A stretch of DNA of 64,000 nt from Meghimatium bilineatum (GCA_034231615.1 CM067306.1:44088094-44152093), one strand, 5' to 3'. Numbered from the stretch's first letter, positions 1 through 14,167 are shown. A program made the numbers and translations. Notes: a model not told the origin generated them from the letters alone.

Positions 1-344
1 CAGTCTGTGCAGACTCAGATGGCTGGGACGCACTAGGAGTATTGAAGATGGTAGAATAACAAAGGATCTCCTATATGGAGAATTAGGAAATATATCTCAT
101 AGTTGATCTCTACTTTCATACAAAGAGATTTGCAAGGGATTATGTAAAATACATGCATTTATATGGAACCATGAGAACAGGATATCACAGATTGTGTTGC
201 CGGGAGGGGGAAGATCAGGAATGGTATAAAGACAAAAGAGAAAGTGATAGCAGATAGTTCAAGAGTTGTCTAAAAATATACACAACATCACATGGTACAA
301 GTGAATCTGTGATTCCATGTACATATGCTATGGAAAACCCTGTT
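1..344. other. Unassigned AT-rich flank
   Basis: No convincing gene or repeat recognised. The reading frames are short and lack known motifs. It borders the inverted PLE-like structure that begins near 345. Confidence 0.4.
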
Positions 345-2300
<1,956 letters not shown>

Positions 2301-2367
2301 CTGGTCTTTAAGTTACAACTGTCATCGTCATGGATTGTGATTATATTCCTATATTAATTTAATAGTA

Positions 2368-2460
2368 CATCATCATTAAGTGCCGTCTCCACAACAAAGT
2401 TTGACTGCAACAGACATCCCGTCTTTGCCTTGATAGTGCACTCTGCTAGACTGTCCTTAT
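2368..2460 (-). mobile_element. RTE-like family E, 3-prime end fragment
   Basis: The start reads CATCATCATTAAGTGCCGTCTCC, the reverse complement of the 3-prime terminus (..GGAGATGGCACTTAATGATGATG) seen in six other copies here, e.g. 46860-46905. Only about 90 bases of the untranslated end survive, including the 'GTGCACTCTGCTAGACTGT' block. It is a strongly 5-prime-truncated LINE insertion. Confidence 0.7.
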
Positions 2461-4439
2461 ATACTATTCAGTAGATAAAACTCAGGAGAGAAAGATTGGT
2501 TGACTATTAGTGCAACTCTTCCACACTATAAACCAACTTCAGCGCTAGTCATTTCTCAAACCCAAGAGAGCCTCGCTCAGGATTTTTAGCAATGGGTATT
2601 ACCGTTTTTTTTACCCGGTAAATATATTTATATCATAAGTCGAAATTTGTCAGAAAAGTATACCAGTATCTGATGTTATATATTGACCAAAATACGGTAA
2701 TGGTCTGTGAAAAAACGAAATACCGTAGCCTAAGCTGATCTACCAGTAACACATGTTTATCATCAAGGCCCAGTCTTGTTTGTGTAGGGAAACACCGACT
2801 ACCAGTAGTCTAAACACTGTCACACACTTTCATTTTGGGTAAAGCAAATGTTACAACAGTTACTGACCGTCTAATAGGCTATAAGACCTGTGTACAGAAA
2901 ATGTAAAAACACATCAAAGGCAGATTTTGAGTATTTCCGTGCATGTGCTGGTCGGCCTTGCCAATTTTTAACATGCGACTCCAAGTATATAAATAGTGAC
3001 CAAGACAATAATCAGAAACATAAAGAATGAAGTCCTAATTAATTCTGTACAGAGGTCTTTTTCTTATCAAACGGTCTTGCACAAACACGTAACTGACATC
3101 CAAAACTTTGCTACTTAGGCAGTGTTGGGGGGATGGGGGAGAGAAATAAATACAGGTAGTGAAACTCGTCTGAGCTGTGCCTCATGTTTATATTACTGTT
3201 AAGGTAAACATACAGGTCACACAAAGTTCAAACTCTTCTGTATCTTTTAAAAACAAAGCCGGGGATTGACTGTCTGCAATATTTTTGTGAGAACTCGGTG
3301 GTAAATAGTTATATACCGGTACTCTGTATATTCTGTTAATTAGTCCAGCCCACTGAGGTCGCAGATGGACTACTGGCCCTACCCATTTCAATCGGCTCAA
3401 CCAATCCAAGTTTCCCTCACATTATGTATGCCATTCAGATAAGTGACTAAAATGCAATCTTTCTTTATAGAAGATTTGAAACGGGTTCCAAATCACAACA
3501 CATCATAGACATTTTGTAGTAAAATTGCACCGCCGTAATTGATTCCCTCCCCCAACCACTGTACATGTAGTGGAAGAAGATATCAATTTCACAATCCTCT
3601 GTTATGTTTATTTTATTACCCTATTCTCCCCACACAGTAAACATAACCAGGAACAACTTTCAAACTCTTCTGTATCTTATAAAAACAAAGGTGATCTCGC
3701 TGTCTTGCCTTTCATCATTTCCCACTTAAACGTCACTGTCAGAAGCCGGTGACATAATAGTTACATAGTAATTACTATTCACTAGGGCTGTTCCGCGTCA
3801 TAACGCCCAGACACCCAACACAGACAATTCATTCAGGAAAAACTTTGTTCCCCAAAGTCTCACCACCTCATAAACCATCTATAGTCATGGATAGGGAAGT
3901 CAGCCTACCGGGTATTCATTATTTTTGGATATATTGATCCAGAACACAGTAGCCACCAGGGTTTCATTCCTTGATTCATTCAAGTTACATGAGTGAAGCA
4001 AATGAAAGGAATGCTATTTTCTTAGAGTTGCAAAAGTTTGTGTTAATTTCCATTTAGCATGTAGGTTCTTTCTTATGATGATGAAGTTCATTATTGCCGG
4101 CTTTGTTAAGTTGGGGATGTTGGTCTATAGTCGGACTTTTGACTTTCTCCACTTTTGGGAAGGGATAGTTAGGTTATCGGCCTACAATCGGATGGGTTTA
4201 TATTCAGAATTTAACAGTACATGAAACTTGACTATCCTTGAACTTTGTCAGTACTTGAAAGGGAAATAACTGTTATTTAATTCTCCAATAATCTATGTCT
4301 CCAATCAAAGCATACCCAATATTTTTTTCTGGTCAAATGTATTTGCTGAAAGTTTTTTTTTTATGTATTAATTATAACAACATCCAGTTGTCTGTATTTG
4401 TACTAATGTTGAAAAATGTCAAGTCTTGTCATGTCTTAT
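2461..4439. other. Non-coding stretch with a diverged local duplication
   Basis: I see no gene. Bases 3184-3290 and 3596-3700 resemble each other: both carry a GTAAACATA..CAGG step, then a shared 'TTCAAACTCTTCTGTATCTT' followed by AAAAACAAAG. This indicates an old local direct duplication or two copies of an unknown repeat. The rest is AT-rich with no motif I recognise. Confidence 0.45.
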
Positions 4440-4830
4440 CTATGTGATGTGTGGCACTAGGCGTCATGGGGAGCTGATGTCTTCTTTCTTTAGCTAACTG
4501 TGATGCTGCTGACATAGTGTAGCCTTGGTATTCTAGTATTTCTCTGATGTCATCTATCCCTCTTCATCTGGGTCTTCCCCTGTTTCACTTTTCAGATGAT
4601 CATTTAATGAAAGCTATTGATGGAATGTGATGTGGTTCCATTCTGATTATGTTGCCAAACCATTTGATCTTCTGTGTGTCTATATATTCTTTGTATGATT
4701 ATTTTCATCAGATTTCTTACAGTTTAATTGTTTATTCTATCTCTTTTTGTTGCTCCCAGTGCTATTCTCAGGCACTTCATTTCGCATACAGTGAGCTTTT
4801 GTTCTAGTGTATCTGTGATTGGTAATACAA
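4440..4830 (-). pseudogene. RTE-like LINE C-terminal fragment
   Basis: On the minus strand a broken frame reads as the post-RT region of an RTE-like LINE: a stretch like 'LEQKLTVCEMKCLRIALG', then 'RNLMKIIIQRIYRHTEDQMVW', followed by a degenerate arginine/proline-rich end. This order (connector, W..H box, RGRPR-like tail) is typical of RTE-type proteins. Several stops and shifts break it. RT catalytic boxes are absent because the copy is 5-prime truncated. Confidence 0.55.
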
Positions 4831-5480
4831 TGTCTGCATGAACACTGTGTTTATTAACGTTTTTTTTGGAAAACATGTCAATGTTCTGGTGTTTCAGCAG
4901 TATATGCTAACTGATATAAAACTGTTTTTGCTTTCTGACATCTTGTCTCTACTATGGCAGAGGGCAAGGAAATGTGTGGCCGCTCAGCACAAGAAGGTCA
5001 CACAATCGAAATGGAAGAAAGATAACTTAGTTAAAACATTCTAAGAGATTAAAAGTCAGTAAAGGCATCAAAATGGAACAAATTTTGCCAGGGGATCATA
5101 CATGAAAAGTCACTAAATTTATGAATTTACGCTTACACAAATTCATGAATGGTCTGACAAGAAACCATATTGCAGATTTCCAGAACGCTGATACGGCCTG
5201 GCAGAAGATGAACAAGACAGAACGCTGGCACACTATACCGCACAAATTGGTCAGAGAAATGTGGAGGCATATCAAGAAATCAGGAAAAATATTACAGACA
5301 CGTGTAAGAACTTGAGCATGGTAAAACATATGATAATCACAGATGAAGAAATTAGGAAGGTGCTGTAAAAAAAACACAGTACCTGGACCAGATGGCATTA
5401 GATACGATGGCATTAGTTGGAGAACGAATGAGGAGTTGGGAGAGTTGGCAGACATGTTCACTAATAGCCTTTTAAAGGGC

Positions 5481-5495
5481 ACAGTAAAAGAAGAC
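5481..5495. repeat. Target-site duplication, left copy
   Basis: ACAGTAAAAGAAGAC occurs here and again at 5990-6004, exactly bracketing the 494-bp insertion. Removing the insertion and one copy restores a continuous match to the family A linker in A5. Confidence 0.9.
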
Positions 5496-5989
5496 AAATA
5501 TAAATAACCAAATGGTCAGAGGGTGTCCGACAAAGTGGATGGTGCCGCAGTAACCTAATGAACAAATAGTAACGCAAAATGAGGTAAACAGGTTACAAAA
5601 ACACTTACCTAGCCTATTAATAAAAATATATTTTAATAAAGTATATATAAAAAAACATACAATAAAACTAAACAGGACAATTCTCCACGTATCGGAAATT
5701 TCCCACTTTCGGTTTGTTTATAATGAATGCACGCATTTTCACTTTTACTAGATGCGTTGCCATCCCTGCGCTATGGAGACGGGGCTTGATGAAATATAGA
5801 CATATATTTTGTTTTTTATTTTGTCGTTTTCTGTTGTATGTCTCTTGAAAAAGGTTCAATTTGAGCCGATACGTGGAGAATTGTCCTGTTTAGTTTTATT
5901 GTATGTTTTTTATATATACTTTTTTAAAATATATTTTTATTAATAGGCTAGGTAAGTGTTTTTGTAACCTGTTTACCTCATTTTGCGTT
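5496..5989. mobile_element. Short PLE-like inverted-terminal element with 15-bp target duplication
   Basis: The insert has two nearly perfect inverted arms: about 5570-5695 (starting GTAACGCAAAATGAGGTAAA) and 5862-5989 (ending TTTACCTCATTTTGCGTTA). They surround a unique centre of about 165 bp containing 'TCTCTTGAAAAAGGTTCAAT'. The left side extends about 70 bp beyond the arm. It has no open frame of note, so it is non-autonomous. The GAAAAAGG..CCGATACGTGGAGAATTGTCC motif resembles the end of the PLE at 62.4 kb and the large element at 345-2300. I infer mobilisation by a Penelope-like element. Confidence 0.75.
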
Positions 5990-7404
5990 ACAGTAAAAGA
6001 AGACTGGTTGCATGGCTATTTAGTTCCACTACCCAAATCTGGCACGGATCCCACCAGGATAGAAGGTTACAGAATAATAACAATGCATAATACAATAGAC
6101 AAGCTTCTGGAAAAAATTGTGGCATGGAAGGTATCGTGTCATCTTGAGAGAAATAAGTGTTCCCAACGCTCTTAGGAGGATATCACCAAGGAAAGAAGAC
6201 ATAGCAGAATGCAGCCATATTTGGCAGGATGTTTTTGAGGTGTTCGAATTCGCGCATGGAGACATATGCGGTCACAATAGATCTTGAGGATGCTTACAAT
6301 AGGGTATCCCTAGATATCTTGATGTACCAATTGTTAAATCTTGCAGTAAATCTTTTTGTTGTGCGATGGGTTATGGCGGTACTGATGCACAGGATAGTTC
6401 TTAAGTGTGGTAACTGGGTATCGGCACCAACAAGTATTATCCCTGGTCTGCCACAGGGATCATTATCTCATGTGCTTTTCAACGTATACACAGTACATAT
6501 CACTAGCAATCAAATCACAGGTATGACAGAACGATGTCGTACGTTGAGGACATCCTGGTGTATAGGCAGGACAGAAATCAAGAAGAGTATGTCGTGGAAC
6601 TAAAGAAGGAGCTGGACAGACTTGATGTAGAGACATGGGAGCAGTGGTAAATCCTACTAAGGCATTAGTGACATGGTTTTTTTAATTAACAATCACATGG
6701 TGAAGATACCCATGCCGCATGTTTTGTTGGCTGGGAAAAGTTTAAAAAGAACCAGCACAATGAGATATCTGGATTTTTTTTGGACAGAAGTCTGAGATTC
6801 AGGGAACATGTTGACCACATTATCATAAGGGCAGCAAAGGCTTAGCAGCAATGGAGGTTATAGGTGCTGCGCAATGTGAGCAGATGTTTTTATTTCTTTT
6901 GTACCAGGGTTTGGTAGTGGCTGTAGTCGAATATGCACTGGCAATTCCGACACTTAGCCAAACTCAGATCGAAAGACTGGATAGAATCCAGAACACAGCA
7001 ATGTGTATCAATCTTGGTTACACAAGAGACATATCGGCAAGAGCTATGCGGCACCTACTTGACTGTCCAACAGCAGAATACAGATTACAGTACTGCTGTA
7101 CCTTCAAATACATGCAGATAAGGAACACCCATTGCATTCCAACATACAGAAAGTTAAAGGCAACAGACTTAAGAGAGAGAAGTCGTGGATGGGACATGCT
7201 GAGGATGTAATACAAAGCGTGTGCAGATTGCAAAATGTGTCAGCAGGTGTGGAATGGATAGGTCTACCCACAGATTTCGAAACTTATTTGAAAGTACCAA
7301 TATCACTTAGCAGGGAATGCAGAGAATGGTATCCTGCGGCTGAGGAGAAAGAAGTGCAGGATTTGGTTAGTGAGAATGCCAATCTTAAAGATAATCTTTA
7401 ACAG

Positions 7405-7905
7405 TCTCACAGCGAAGGAAAATCGTCACATGTGAAAAGAAGTGTCTGAAAAAAGCTGCAATGATTACTGTCCACACAAAAAACCTCTCAAATGCTGCAT
7501 GTTTCCCATTAGGGAGTTGCAGGGAGGGATTTTATGGTGGCAATGGTTACTAAAAATAGATAAAATAATAAATGAAGAAATTAGGAAAAGAGTAGGTATA
7601 ATATCAAGTATTCAGCATATCATATCAAAAGACAGCAAGTAAATTGGTTCTGTCACCTTATAAGAATGAACCAAAGCAAAACATCAATAAGAACATAGAA
7701 TAAAAGAATATACCTTAAAGAACCAATGGTAGATCAAGAAAACAGTGGATTAAAACATAAAGATCACCTTAACAAACATGGACTCAACATAACCAAGGTT
7801 ACACATCTGGCCTTAGAATGATAATTGAGGCTCCCACCCTTATGCTTAATGTCAAGTGTGAATACTATCAACCATCATTCACCTTGGAAAAGACAATAGA
7901 CAATA
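7405..7905 (+). pseudogene. RTE-like family N C-terminal fragment
   Basis: A broken frame carries 'NEEIRKRVGIISSIQHII' (7580-7625), then a degenerate 'GRSRKQWI' and a tail with CACATCTGGCCTTAGAA..., ending in AAAGACAATAGACAAT. The same end, with better preserved coding, appears on the minus strand at 43363-43590 (RGRPWKRWIENVRDILNRHG), which confirms the assignment. It abuts the end of A1 directly. Confidence 0.65.
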
Positions 7906-8507
7906 AATTGTTTACTCTAACCAAGTTATCCATAAATAATGCTGGGTGTCTTGTATCTATATATTGTCTACATTAATGCATGAGTCATTTGTATTCATGT
8001 ATGTTACAGCTATGCCCATTTATATTTCTCAAACTATGCACAATACCAAAAATATAATGACCTACCAGCAAACTAAAATAGAAAGCCAACTTCACAACTT
8101 GTTTGAATGGTAATCTGTTCTGTAGAATTGTGAGCTTCTCAGCTGCTTCTATACTTGCTTGATAGGATAGCCGAGCCAGATTGTGTTCTAGAGCATACTT
8201 TTCTATAAGAATACACCATATAATTACTTTTTTAACTTAGGTTGTAGACAAAAGGACAAAGTACAATTACAATATTTTGTTAACAGAATACTAACATGTT
8301 TACAATTAAAACAACAGAACTTGGCCATTTATATGTAAATCCAGGAATAGTGTAATTTACCTGTTGGATTTCAGTTTTTTACAGAAAGTACATATTATCA
8401 ATCTTTTGCCATTTATATGTACAAAGATATTATTACCTCTAACGTCCTCTATCTCTTGCTTTATTGATGCACTTTTGTATACTGTAAGGGGGTAGTGTAG
8501 GGGGACA
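7906..8507. other. Unassigned AT-rich spacer
   Basis: No coding frame longer than about 60 codons and no motif recognised. Nothing here can be assigned from sequence alone. Confidence 0.4.
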
Positions 8508-8665
8508 TCGGGCAAGAGGTAGAGATATAAGTGGGAGAGAAAAATTATGAGATGGACAGGTTATAGTCTAGCAGTGTACCACCAAAGCAAGAGACGGGGA
8601 TGTTGGAAGTCCGCTGCAGCCAACCTTTGCTGCAGAGATGGAATTTGATGATGATATAGACTATA
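8508..8665 (+). mobile_element. RTE-like family E, 3-prime end fragment
   Basis: It matches the untranslated 3-prime end of family E: 'GCAAGAGGTAGAGATATAAG', then the GGGAGA..GATGGACAGG block, 'AAGAGACGGGGATGTTGGAA', and the terminal TTGATGATGATAT repeat. No coding part remains. Confidence 0.75.
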
Positions 8666-9369
8666 TCTTATCCATCTAATTATGTTTATCTATCACTTGC
8701 CTACTTCTTGTTTTCCATGCGTATATATTAGTCTTCACCTATACCGGTACCTTCAATCAGTGGATTTTAAACCACAGGGTTCTCTCAATGGTCTGCAAAG
8801 ACTTGAGAAAAATATTATGCTAAAGGTAGGTCCCACTGCAGCAACCTGTTGTTGGGAATGAATATAACTCTTCATGTACTAAACCACAGCACCTATTACC
8901 GGGTAGGTGTGGTAGCCAATTTCCTTCCTTGCTGCGTTTATCTTCCCCAATGAAAAAAATATTACATTTACAATAAAAAGATAAATGGACAGATATAAAA
9001 ATAGAAAGATATAAACAAGAATAAATACTGCACAAGTTATTTATTTTAGACAACCATCAGACAAATGCTGATTACACAAAGCTAAGTGAATTCTCAGCAT
9101 CTCTTATTTTTAAGAATCAGGTGTGACAAGCTTGACACTCCAGGTAATTTATAAATCAGTATATGCAAGGTCATCAAAAGTGGTACGGTAAAGTACCTAA
9201 TACAGAAGCCCTCAGCCAATATCCCAAGTAATTAATACAATGCTGAAGACCAAACTTCAATGTTATGTACATGAGAGACAATTGCATCACAAAACAGCTG
9301 ATGAACTGTGAGTTCCTTTTGTGGCAAATGACTAGCCGGTGGACAGTAGAAATGCTTCACGAACAATCG
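8666..9369. other. Unassigned spacer
   Basis: No gene recognised. A block at 8820-8945 around 'ACTGCAGCAACCTGTTGTTG' and 'CACCTATTACCGGGTAGGTG' is less AT-rich than its surroundings and could be a short repeat, but I find no second copy here. Confidence 0.4.
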
Positions 9370-9690
9370 TCATCATCATTAAGTGCTGTCTCCGCAACGA
9401 AAGTTGGCTGCAACAAATCTCCAACATCCCTGTCTCTTGTTTTGGTGGTGCACTCTGCTAGACTGTAACCTGTCCATCTTGTAATGTTATTCTCCCACTT
9501 GTATCTCTGTCTACCTCTTGTTCACTTCCCTTTGACTTTACCCTCAAGTAAGGTCTTCAATAAGGTGTCATATTTTTTTTAATGTGTCTAAAATATTTTA
9601 TTTGACTGATCTTTATTTCTCTTAGTAATTCTTCCTTAATATTAGTGTTTTTAGCACCTTTTTATTTGTTGAACCATCTTAAAGTATCCC
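9370..9690 (-). mobile_element. RTE-like family E, 3-prime end with end of coding region
   Basis: Reverse complement of the family E terminus: the CATCATCATTAAGTGCTGTCTCC start is the tail, followed inward by the CAACATCCCTGTCTCTTG, CTCCCACTTGTATCTCTG and TTCACTTCCCTTTGACTTTA blocks, then AAGGTCTTCAATAAGGTGTC, which encodes the 'DTLLKTLLE' part of the protein on the minus strand. The copy keeps about 320 bp of the 3-prime end. Confidence 0.8.
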
Positions 9691-10989
9691 TAAAGAGCTT
9701 CAACACTGACATCACATCCTGGAAATGTATTACTCCACATCACTCAAAATTGCAAAAATCCATTCCTCTCAACATTTCAACACCAACAAAGGTCAGAAGC
9801 ATGAAATTTCAGAGACAGAAAAAACATGCTGCCAGAAAGGACAGAACAATAAACACACAGATGTACAACTATGATCAAAGTGTCCCAAAATGTGGCAGGG
9901 GACAAATTCTATGCTAGAATTTCACTTTTAAGTCATCTCATCACACACATAAGAGAGATGCAACAACAACACAGCTTTGAGACTGTTATCATCATCTCCT
10001 GCAATGGAGACTTATTATTATTATTATTCTTATACTAGTATTGTGTACATCTTCTTTCTAATATAATTCTGAATCTATCTCTTCTTGTTACATATATAAT
10101 TCTTTATCTGTGTTATATTTCTGTTTTTCAATGTTTTCCTTTTTTTTCTTTGATGGTAATCTCCATTAGGTTAAAAAGGTATAGAAGATTGACTTCACTG
10201 TACTCAGGTTACTTCATCTCTCTCAATGAAGCAGTCTCCCGAGAGGACTCATGGCATGTAATTCCATAGCTTCACACATGATCCCCAGAAATCTCAGATA
10301 AAATGCAATAGGTACACAAGATGTAGCAAACAGAATTCAAACAGAATTCTTAAGCACAAAGTAAATGGCTTAACCACTACATCAGGGAGATACATGAAAT
10401 CCTCATTAAACATTGATGAAGTTTTGTATCTAAATGTGTAGAAACCTGCGATAGAAATGATCAGGTCTCTGATTGTGGATTCAGAAAATGATGATTTAGT
10501 TTGTTACTAACTAGCAGTTCTTGGGCTCATATCTTTTGATCTAATGCCATTGTAATATATATGCGTGTGTTTGTGAGCTGTTGTTTTGTTCCATATAGAC
10601 TGTATTTCATTGGAAAGTCTGTAGAGCAACCCAGGGCCAGAAAATAGTTGTCACTCCGCCTAGAAGGTAGGTTTGTGACTATGCAATGTTCCAAGCTATT
10701 GCAGCCAGGACAAGGCTCATTCCCCAGAACACATTGCCTACTGGTTATGAATAATGATCTTCTCTATGGCACGATCCTGATTCTGTGCTTGACAAACGGA
10801 CATCGGCATCAGGATACAAACTTGGTCACATGTGTGATGAATTTCTTTATTGGTGATTCAGCTTGTGGTATTGAATCTGTCTACAAAATCAGTGGCCTGC
10901 AGATCATATATTGTTTTCAGGTTATAAAGCAACACCTCAATGAATTTTGCAGTGTTATAAGGTAGGACTAAACAACAATATGATTTCAC
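9691..10989. other. Unassigned spacer
   Basis: Frames at 9645-9917 and 10648-10965 are open but show no recognisable domain, no codon periodicity I can argue for, and no partner copy. I do not call them genes. A TTA microsatellite of five units lies near 10010-10027. Confidence 0.4.
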
Positions 10990-11245
10990 AACAATAAGAA
11001 GAAAACGATTGATTTATATCAGACATGTACTTAGAATAAATGAAAACAGACTGCCACTACAAGCATTAAAATGGGTACCATATGGAAAAAGAAAAAAAGA
11101 GGAAGACAAGAGAGGCTCTTCACAGAAAAACCAGCAAAGTAATGGATATCAACAACATAAAAGAATTACACAGAGTAGCATCACATCGCTCAAATTGAAA
11201 AGCTCTGGTTTCTTCCCTATGCTCAGAGCTGAAGGAACATAGATA
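10990..11245 (+). pseudogene. RTE-like LINE C-terminal fragment
   Basis: The frame reads 'HVLRINENRLPLQALKWVPYGKRK', followed by a lysine/arginine-rich segment, matching the well-known C-terminal order of an RTE-type LINE protein (LGHVLRM..RIP..AL.W.P.GKRKRGRPK). A tail with 'CAGAGCTGAAGGAAC' ends the match. It is severely 5-prime truncated, and the family differs from B, C, E and F. Confidence 0.65.
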
Positions 11246-12199
11246 GATCATAGATTAGGAAGGACTTTTCAGAAATTCCTCTCCAACAGTGAAAGTGTAT
11301 TCGTGTGTGCACTAAACAGAAACTTCTTAATTATCCTCATAACATATCTTTGAAATTGCAAGCTGCAAAATCCTCATTTAAGAACATTCGTAAACACAAA
11401 ATTTCACATAAAATAGCAACAATATTCATTCAAGCAACATGTTCCACACTTTCTGCCGCTTTTATACTCTGCAACACTTGATCCATCAATTTGTTTTCCC
11501 CGTGATATTGCTTTCATCTACTAAAGAACTTTGGTCTACATTTACCACTACTGATTTTTTAGTTCAGAAACAACATCAGCATTTCAGAACAGCATAGTAA
11601 CAGTTCTCAGAGGTTACAGCTATGGGAGACTTCAAGAGAAATGAAATCACAAGAACATAACATAAATATATGGCAAGATAAATGGCAAAAGATCCATACA
11701 CATTGCTCAACTTAACTGCATGGGATAGGGAAAATAAAGAGCTGCAGTTCCTCATTGGTAGTTCCTTACTGGTAGTTCCTCATTGACCTGGACAACCTCC
11801 CTAAGAAATGCTATTGGTTTGTGTAGACTTCCATGTCTCCTGGAGAAATCCAAACAATAACCACAGGGACAGGCACTAAGCCAAACACTTCTTGAGACTG
11901 ACTTGAGACCAATCTCACTCTTCTCAACTGTGTGAAAATGCCTTAGGCGTCCACAGGATACAGAATCAGATTCTAGTATTAATCTCACACTAATGCCATG
12001 TCATAGAGTGACTGACACTATATAAATGACACAAACCATGAGAGTGACCATCTGCAACATGCCATAACTATCACAAAGGGGCAGCAAGTAGATTGACCAA
12101 AATGCAGCACATCTTCAAATATGTACACAAGAAAGACATTGTATTCAGCAGCTTAGAAAATAGCTTGGGAATGAAAGATAGTGGAGTCAGTGAACACAT
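11246..12199. other. Unassigned spacer
   Basis: No gene recognised. A small tandem of a 14-base unit (GGTAGTTCCTCATT-like, three diverged copies) lies at about 11749-11790. Confidence 0.4.
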
Positions 12200-12920
12200 T
12201 TAAAAAGGTCATTGAGGACTATAAAACAAACTGTCAAAGAAGCAAATAAGCTATTTTGGGAAAGATTAACTAAAGAGGTTGTAGCAGACAAAGCCCTACA
12301 TAAATTCTGGAATAGGTCAATTAACTGCAAAACAGATATTCTTCTTCTTCTTCTTCTGCGTTCATTCTCAAACTCCTGCAGATTAGCAGGATGTAGTCCG
12401 GAGAATGGAATGCGTTGTGTCATGGTTTACAGAATTGCTGCGATATCTGCACCTTTCGACCTGACACATCTGACTTCAGCATGGTTTTAGGTCACTGACC
12501 CTATATGGGATGGGACAGCCAACTCCATCTCATAACCTCCTTAGTCGCCACCTATGACATACATGGAAGGTAAACAGTGTTGCTATTCTTTGCTCCCCTT
12601 TCTGGCCCCGGCAACACACGGGCGGCAAAACAGATATGAAATCCAGTGTCTGCATGAAGAATGATTCAGGGCATTTTCTGACAACTGATGAGAAAAATGA
12701 AGTCTTTTTTGACAGACATTTTCAGCAAACTAATCAGGGTGATATAGATCAATATACGGCACCATTATAGACCTTAACATCAAATATGAAAGAAAATGCC
12801 AATGAAAACCTGCTAATTTATGTTCAGGTGGTGTGACTTCCTATTTAAAAAAAGCATTTTATGGATGGAATAAAACAAGACCTGATGGAATAAGGTACAG
12901 CATGCTTAAGGACCATGGTC
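12200..12920 (+). pseudogene. I-like LINE fragment: linker and first RT motif, split by a SINE
   Basis: Before the SINE the frame reads 'TIKQTVKEANKLFWERLTKE..LHKFWNRS', and after it 'GHFLTTDEKNEVFFDRHF', which is the linker between endonuclease and RT of an I-like LINE. Near 12862-12910 a frame gives 'WNKTRPDGIRYSMLKD', the PGPDGI-type first RT motif with P-G changed. Homology then stops. It may belong to family H; the other H copy lacks this region, so that is not testable here. Confidence 0.55.
12340..12624 (-). mobile_element. SINE-like element, full-length copy with 13-bp target duplication
   Basis: GCAAAACAGATAT at 12327-12339 is repeated at 12625-12637, bracketing a 285-bp insert. Read on the minus strand it starts CCGCCCGTGTGTTGCCGGGG and ends GAGAATGAACGC followed by (AGA)n, so the tail is a GAA-type repeat. 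Two more copies lie at 14168 and 39712 and share the 3-prime half. No coding capacity. I could not place a convincing tRNA A and B box pair, so the source RNA is unknown. Its tail resembles the 3-prime end of LINE family L, a possible mobilising partner. Confidence 0.8.
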
Positions 12921-14167
12921 ACTGTGATGGGTAGGGTAGTCAACTATGCATTCCTGGCCACCCAAGGGGACCCTCCAATTATGCAGGGCCAACTTATTTG
13001 CCTGATTCTGGGCTCTCCCAAAGAATTATCATGCCCTGCACACAGTTTTTTTTCACTACACCCTGTGTGCCACCTGTTCATATCTGTGGTACAATGTACA
13101 TTTTGGCAGTTAGAACTATGGACAGGGCTGGAAATCATCTGGTTCACCCAGCATACTGTTTTTTCTTTTAATGTTGCACTACAAAGGGAAACATAATTAT
13201 ACAGATTAAATGTTGCGGGACTTCTACAAGAGGACAGCCTCACTATATAGCCATGATATCTACTGTGCATTTACTGTTGCATAGTGGTTTGTCTGATAGG
13301 CTGATAGATGACTTTTAGGACTTTCCACGTGTGGGAATAACATGGTAACCATACAAACAAATCAGCCATATCAGTTTAGGGACAAATCATGGTTCTGTCA
13401 GACAGTTCTGCATTTTTCCAATTAGGGAGTTGCAGGGAGGTTTAGAGTGGCATGTGTGATTTGATCATGCTTCTAAAGATCAATTATTTGACTTCTGTAC
13501 AATAAACACAGGCAAGGGAAAAAAATAATATAATAAATTAATATAGTAGTATGATAAACATGTTATAACACAAGATCAGGAAAGATTTTGTAAATTGCTC
13601 CTAAAATTTACTATGTCATAAAAGATTTGTTTAAACTGAACTGAAATAAATAAATGTGAAAATTACTACCTGAGAGTTGTCGAACCTCAGATAGGCTGCT
13701 AAATCTAACAGTCTTGTTTGAGCTCCCATCTGACATGCAACATAGAAAAAAAATTTCAAAATAGTAATACAGTATGTTTCTAAAATTAAGACATATATGC
13801 CCAAATATATTATGTAAAATAATGATTAAATAATTGGAGACATAAATGAAATGTTCCTGATCACCATGGGAGAGATTGGAACCTCAACATTTACAAAGCA
13901 AAGCAATAGAGACATAGTAAACATAAACTATTCAAAAATGATGATACTAACATTTTAGAACAACAAGAGTTCTGTTTATATTAAGAAGGAAAGTTTGGGC
14001 ATTATAATTCTAGAAAAGACCAATTTGAATGTAAATATTATGCATATTCTTGGGAAAAGATTCAAAAGCTGCTGGATGCATACATGAAGAGAACATTGTA
14101 TACTAATATATTGAGGTGAGCACAATCATGAACAAGGAGCTTAAGTTCAAAATTATCACAAAGGAAA
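12921..14167. other. Unassigned spacer
   Basis: No gene recognised. Bases near 13421-13442 share 'TTAGGGAGTTGCAGGGAGG' with 7510-7528, hinting at a further dispersed repeat whose limits I cannot define. Otherwise AT-rich. Confidence 0.4.

Larger units (their letters stand above)
4948..7400 (+). pseudogene. Family A (I-like) LINE copy A1, interrupted and truncated
   Basis: A decayed LINE running from the endonuclease-RT linker through the RT and connector. Visible blocks are the linker near 5215-5330 (..REMWRHIKK..), the first RT motif 'VPGPDGI' near 5380, 'NTIDKLLEKIV' near 6085, 'DLEDAYNRVS' near 6270-6310, 'GLPQGS..VLFNVYT' near 6445-6490, and the connector 'IERLDRIQN..LLDCPTAE' at 6965-7080. 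Several frameshifts separate these pieces, and the YADD region is corrupted. The RNase H domain present in A3-A5 is missing, as the copy stops near 7400. A PLE-like hairpin splits it at 5496-5989. Overall order and residues match A5 closely, so family assignment is firm. Confidence 0.85.

Noticed and set aside
10648..10965. 105-residue plus-strand frame
   Set aside because: No recognisable domain, no second copy and no sign of splice signals I could argue for; kept as unassigned.
7510..13442. Shared TTAGGGAGTTGCAGGGAGG at 7510-7528 and 13424-13442
   Set aside because: Only about 20 bases match and no extension was found, so it is not called as a repeat family.
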